A DNA stretch of 7,253 nucleotides. Source: Tardiphaga sp. Lineage in GTDB: Bacteria; Pseudomonadota; Alphaproteobacteria; Rhizobiales; Xanthobacteraceae. Of the stretch, positions 6,395 through 7,253 are shown one piece after another. The notes beneath the pieces are model-generated. The model did no database searches, had not been told where the DNA came from, and saw only the letters and a list, made by a program, of their open reading frames with translations. A program made the position numbers and the translations under genes. Each line of letters starts with the position of its first letter. Position 1 is the first letter of the stretch. The stretch lies in NCBI GenBank assembly GCA_028290765.1, contig JAQGJF010000069.1, positions 1 to 7,253 on the forward strand, read 5' to 3'.

Positions 6395-6916
6395 TCAGGC
6401 GCTCCGCGCTTTCGCTCGTTCCGGCAGCACCCAGTTCGGGCGGATGAAGTGGCAGGTGTAGCCGGCGGGATAGCGTTCCAGATAATCCTGATGCTCGGGC
6501 TCGGCTTGCCAGAAGTCGCCGGCCGGGGCGATCTCGGTCACCACCTTGCCCGGCCACAGGCCCGACGCATCGACGTCGGCGATGGTGTCTTCGGCAACGC
6601 GCTTTTGTTCTTCGGTTGTATAGAAAATAGCCGAGCGATAGCTGAGGCCGCGATCGTTGCCCTGGCGGTTCAGCGTCGTCGGATCGTGAATCTGGAAGAA
6701 CAACTCGAGAAGCTTTCGGTAGCTGATCAACTTCGGATCGAAGATGATCTCGATCGCTTCCGCATGGGTCCCGTGATTGCGGTAGGTGGCATGCGGCACA
6801 TCGCCGCCGGAATAGCCGACCCGGGTGGCGAGGACGCCCGGATAGCGGCGCAGCAGATCCTGTACGCCCCAAAAGCAGCCGCCGGCGAGGATCGCGGTTT
6901 CGGTCGATGTGGCCAT
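6395..6916 (-). CDS. msrA: peptide methionine (S)-S-oxide reductase MsrA
   Basis: The product is 173 aa, a normal length for a compact MsrA. The enzyme reduces methionine-S-sulfoxide, free or in proteins, back to methionine and so repairs oxidative damage. Residues 13-17 are the catalytic GCFWG with Cys14 as the nucleophile. Next come RVGYSGG (32-38), GTHAEAIEI (49-57) with the expected glutamate after [16 protein letters not shown] (75-88), [10 protein letters not shown] (90-99), and the C-terminal [16 protein letters not shown]. The only other cysteine is C155, the likely resolving residue. There is no signal peptide, so the enzyme is cytoplasmic. The start is firm: ATG at 6916 with AAAGGAG seven nt upstream. 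A strong terminator follows the stop. No msrB gene is adjacent. The 123-nt gap to the upstream dehydrogenase gene, with a TATATA box, suggests its own promoter. Confidence 0.97.
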   Translation of the reverse strand: MATSTETAILAGGCFWGVQDLLRRYPGVLATRVGYSGGDVPHATYRNHGTHAEAIEIIFDPKLISYRKLLELFFQIHDPTTLNRQGNDRGLSYRSAIFYTTEEQKRVAEDTIADVDASGLWPGKVVTEIAPAGDFWQAEPEHQDYLERYPAGYTCHFIRPNWVLPERAKARSA

Positions 6917-6945
6917 TTCAATACTCCTTTGGCTGGGAGGTCAGG

Positions 6946-6963
6946 TAGGCAGCCTATATAGGC
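6946..6963. promoter_or_regulatory. overlapping palindromic half-sites and -10-like box upstream of msrA
   Basis: TAGGCAGCCTATATAGGC contains a perfect 12-nt palindrome, GCCTATATAGGC (6952-6963), and an overlapping one, TAGGC-A-GCCTA (6946-6956). This makes three alternating TAGGC half-sites. The TATATA core (6955-6960) reads as a -10 element for msrA on the minus strand, 38 nt before the ATG. The -35 position (TTCCGT on the minus strand, 17-nt spacer) is poor, which would fit an activator-dependent or repressed promoter. The assignment is by eye. Confidence 0.4.
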
Positions 6964-7039
6964 ATCGATGAGCCAGGACGGAATATCAGCGAACGCCTCG
7001 CCTTTCGACCGGGCAACCGCAATTCCGATACCCGGCGCC

Positions 7040-7252
7040 CTACTCCGCAGTCCAGCCGCCGTCGATCGACAAATTGGTACCGGTGATCTGGCTGGCGTCG
7101 TCGCCGCACAGGAACAGCGCCAGCGCCGCCACCTGTTCGGAGGTGACGAACTCCTTGGTCGGCTGCGCCGCCAAGAGCACGTCGTGGATGACCTGCTCTT
7201 TCGTCATGTTGCGCGCCGTCATGGTCTCCGGAATCTGGTGCTCGACCAAGGG
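7040..7252 (-). CDS. bdhA: 3-hydroxybutyrate dehydrogenase (short-chain dehydrogenase family), C-terminal part only
   Basis: The last 71 codons are visible; the frame is open to the right window edge, so the start, the NAD-binding glycine motif and the catalytic Ser-Tyr-Lys lie outside. The visible end PLVEHQIPETMTARNMT, then AAQPTKEFVTSEQVAALALFLC and ITGTNLSIDGGWTAE, is the characteristic C-terminus of D-3-hydroxybutyrate dehydrogenases. The QPTK(E/Q)F segment near the substrate pocket separates these from general FabG-like enzymes, which share only the ITG...DGG end. The family oxidises 3-hydroxybutyrate to acetoacetate with NAD+, a step in use of poly-3-hydroxybutyrate stores. A TTG at 7249 is an internal leucine codon, not a start. 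No T-rich terminator is seen after the stop. The symbol follows common usage (bdhA/hbdH). Confidence 0.9.
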   Translation of the reverse strand, partial: PLVEHQIPETMTARNMTKEQVIHDVLLAAQPTKEFVTSEQVAALALFLCGDDASQITGTNLSIDGGWTAE

Positions 7253-7253
7253 C

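Noticed and set aside
6169..6461. Two short plus-strand frames (92 and 82 aa) in the gap between the PilZ gene and msrA
   Set aside because: They have no ribosome binding site or motif, and both run through the terminator hairpin into msrA antisense.
6341..6961. 206-aa plus-strand frame
   Set aside because: It begins inside the msrA terminator and is antisense to msrA.

Overview
The window looks like ordinary chromosome from an alphaproteobacterium of the Bradyrhizobium / Rhodopseudomonas / Nitrobacter group. This rests on the high G+C, on codon use rich in GCC/GGC/CTG, on proteins that read like that group's (GGDEF-EAL, PilZ, 3-hydroxybutyrate dehydrogenase), and on a 91-bp palindromic repeat at 1054-1144 of a kind recalled as common in Bradyrhizobium intergenic DNA. 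Genus is inferred from memory of sequence style, not from a search. I see no transposase, phage gene, CRISPR array, tRNA, rRNA or recognisable defence system.

Layout. Positions 2-1015 (+) hold the 3' end of a GGDEF-EAL cyclic-di-GMP protein with a complete EAL domain. The palindromic repeat follows, between this gene and the convergent yqgE (1187-1828, -). A divergent intergenic region, with a consensus -35 box for yqgE, separates yqgE from an exported orphan DsbD-N-like protein (1966-2805, +). Next come a 12-helix polysaccharide flippase-type transporter (2930-4294, +) and an alpha/beta hydrolase (4491-5348, +). A small exported protein of unknown function (5473-5775, +) follows, with a perfect inverted repeat just upstream of its ribosome binding site. 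It converges on a PilZ-domain cyclic-di-GMP receptor (5815-6129, -). After a gene-free stretch with a strong terminator come msrA (6395-6916, -) and the 3' end of a 3-hydroxybutyrate dehydrogenase gene (7040-7252, -).

How the genes relate. They do not form one obvious operon or pathway. Two loose themes appear. The first is cyclic-di-GMP signalling (an intact EAL phosphodiesterase domain and a PilZ receptor) in the same neighbourhood as a polysaccharide flippase. The second is envelope thiol/oxidation chemistry (DsbD-N-like protein and MsrA). Both are inferences from proximity.

No convincing new multi-gene system is visible. The items most worth a second look are: the alpha/beta hydrolase without a histidine in the usual place; the orphan DsbD-N domain with its CX3C cysteine pair; the small secreted protein with its palindrome; the overlapping palindromic half-sites in the msrA leader; and the extra copy of the msrA terminator arm.
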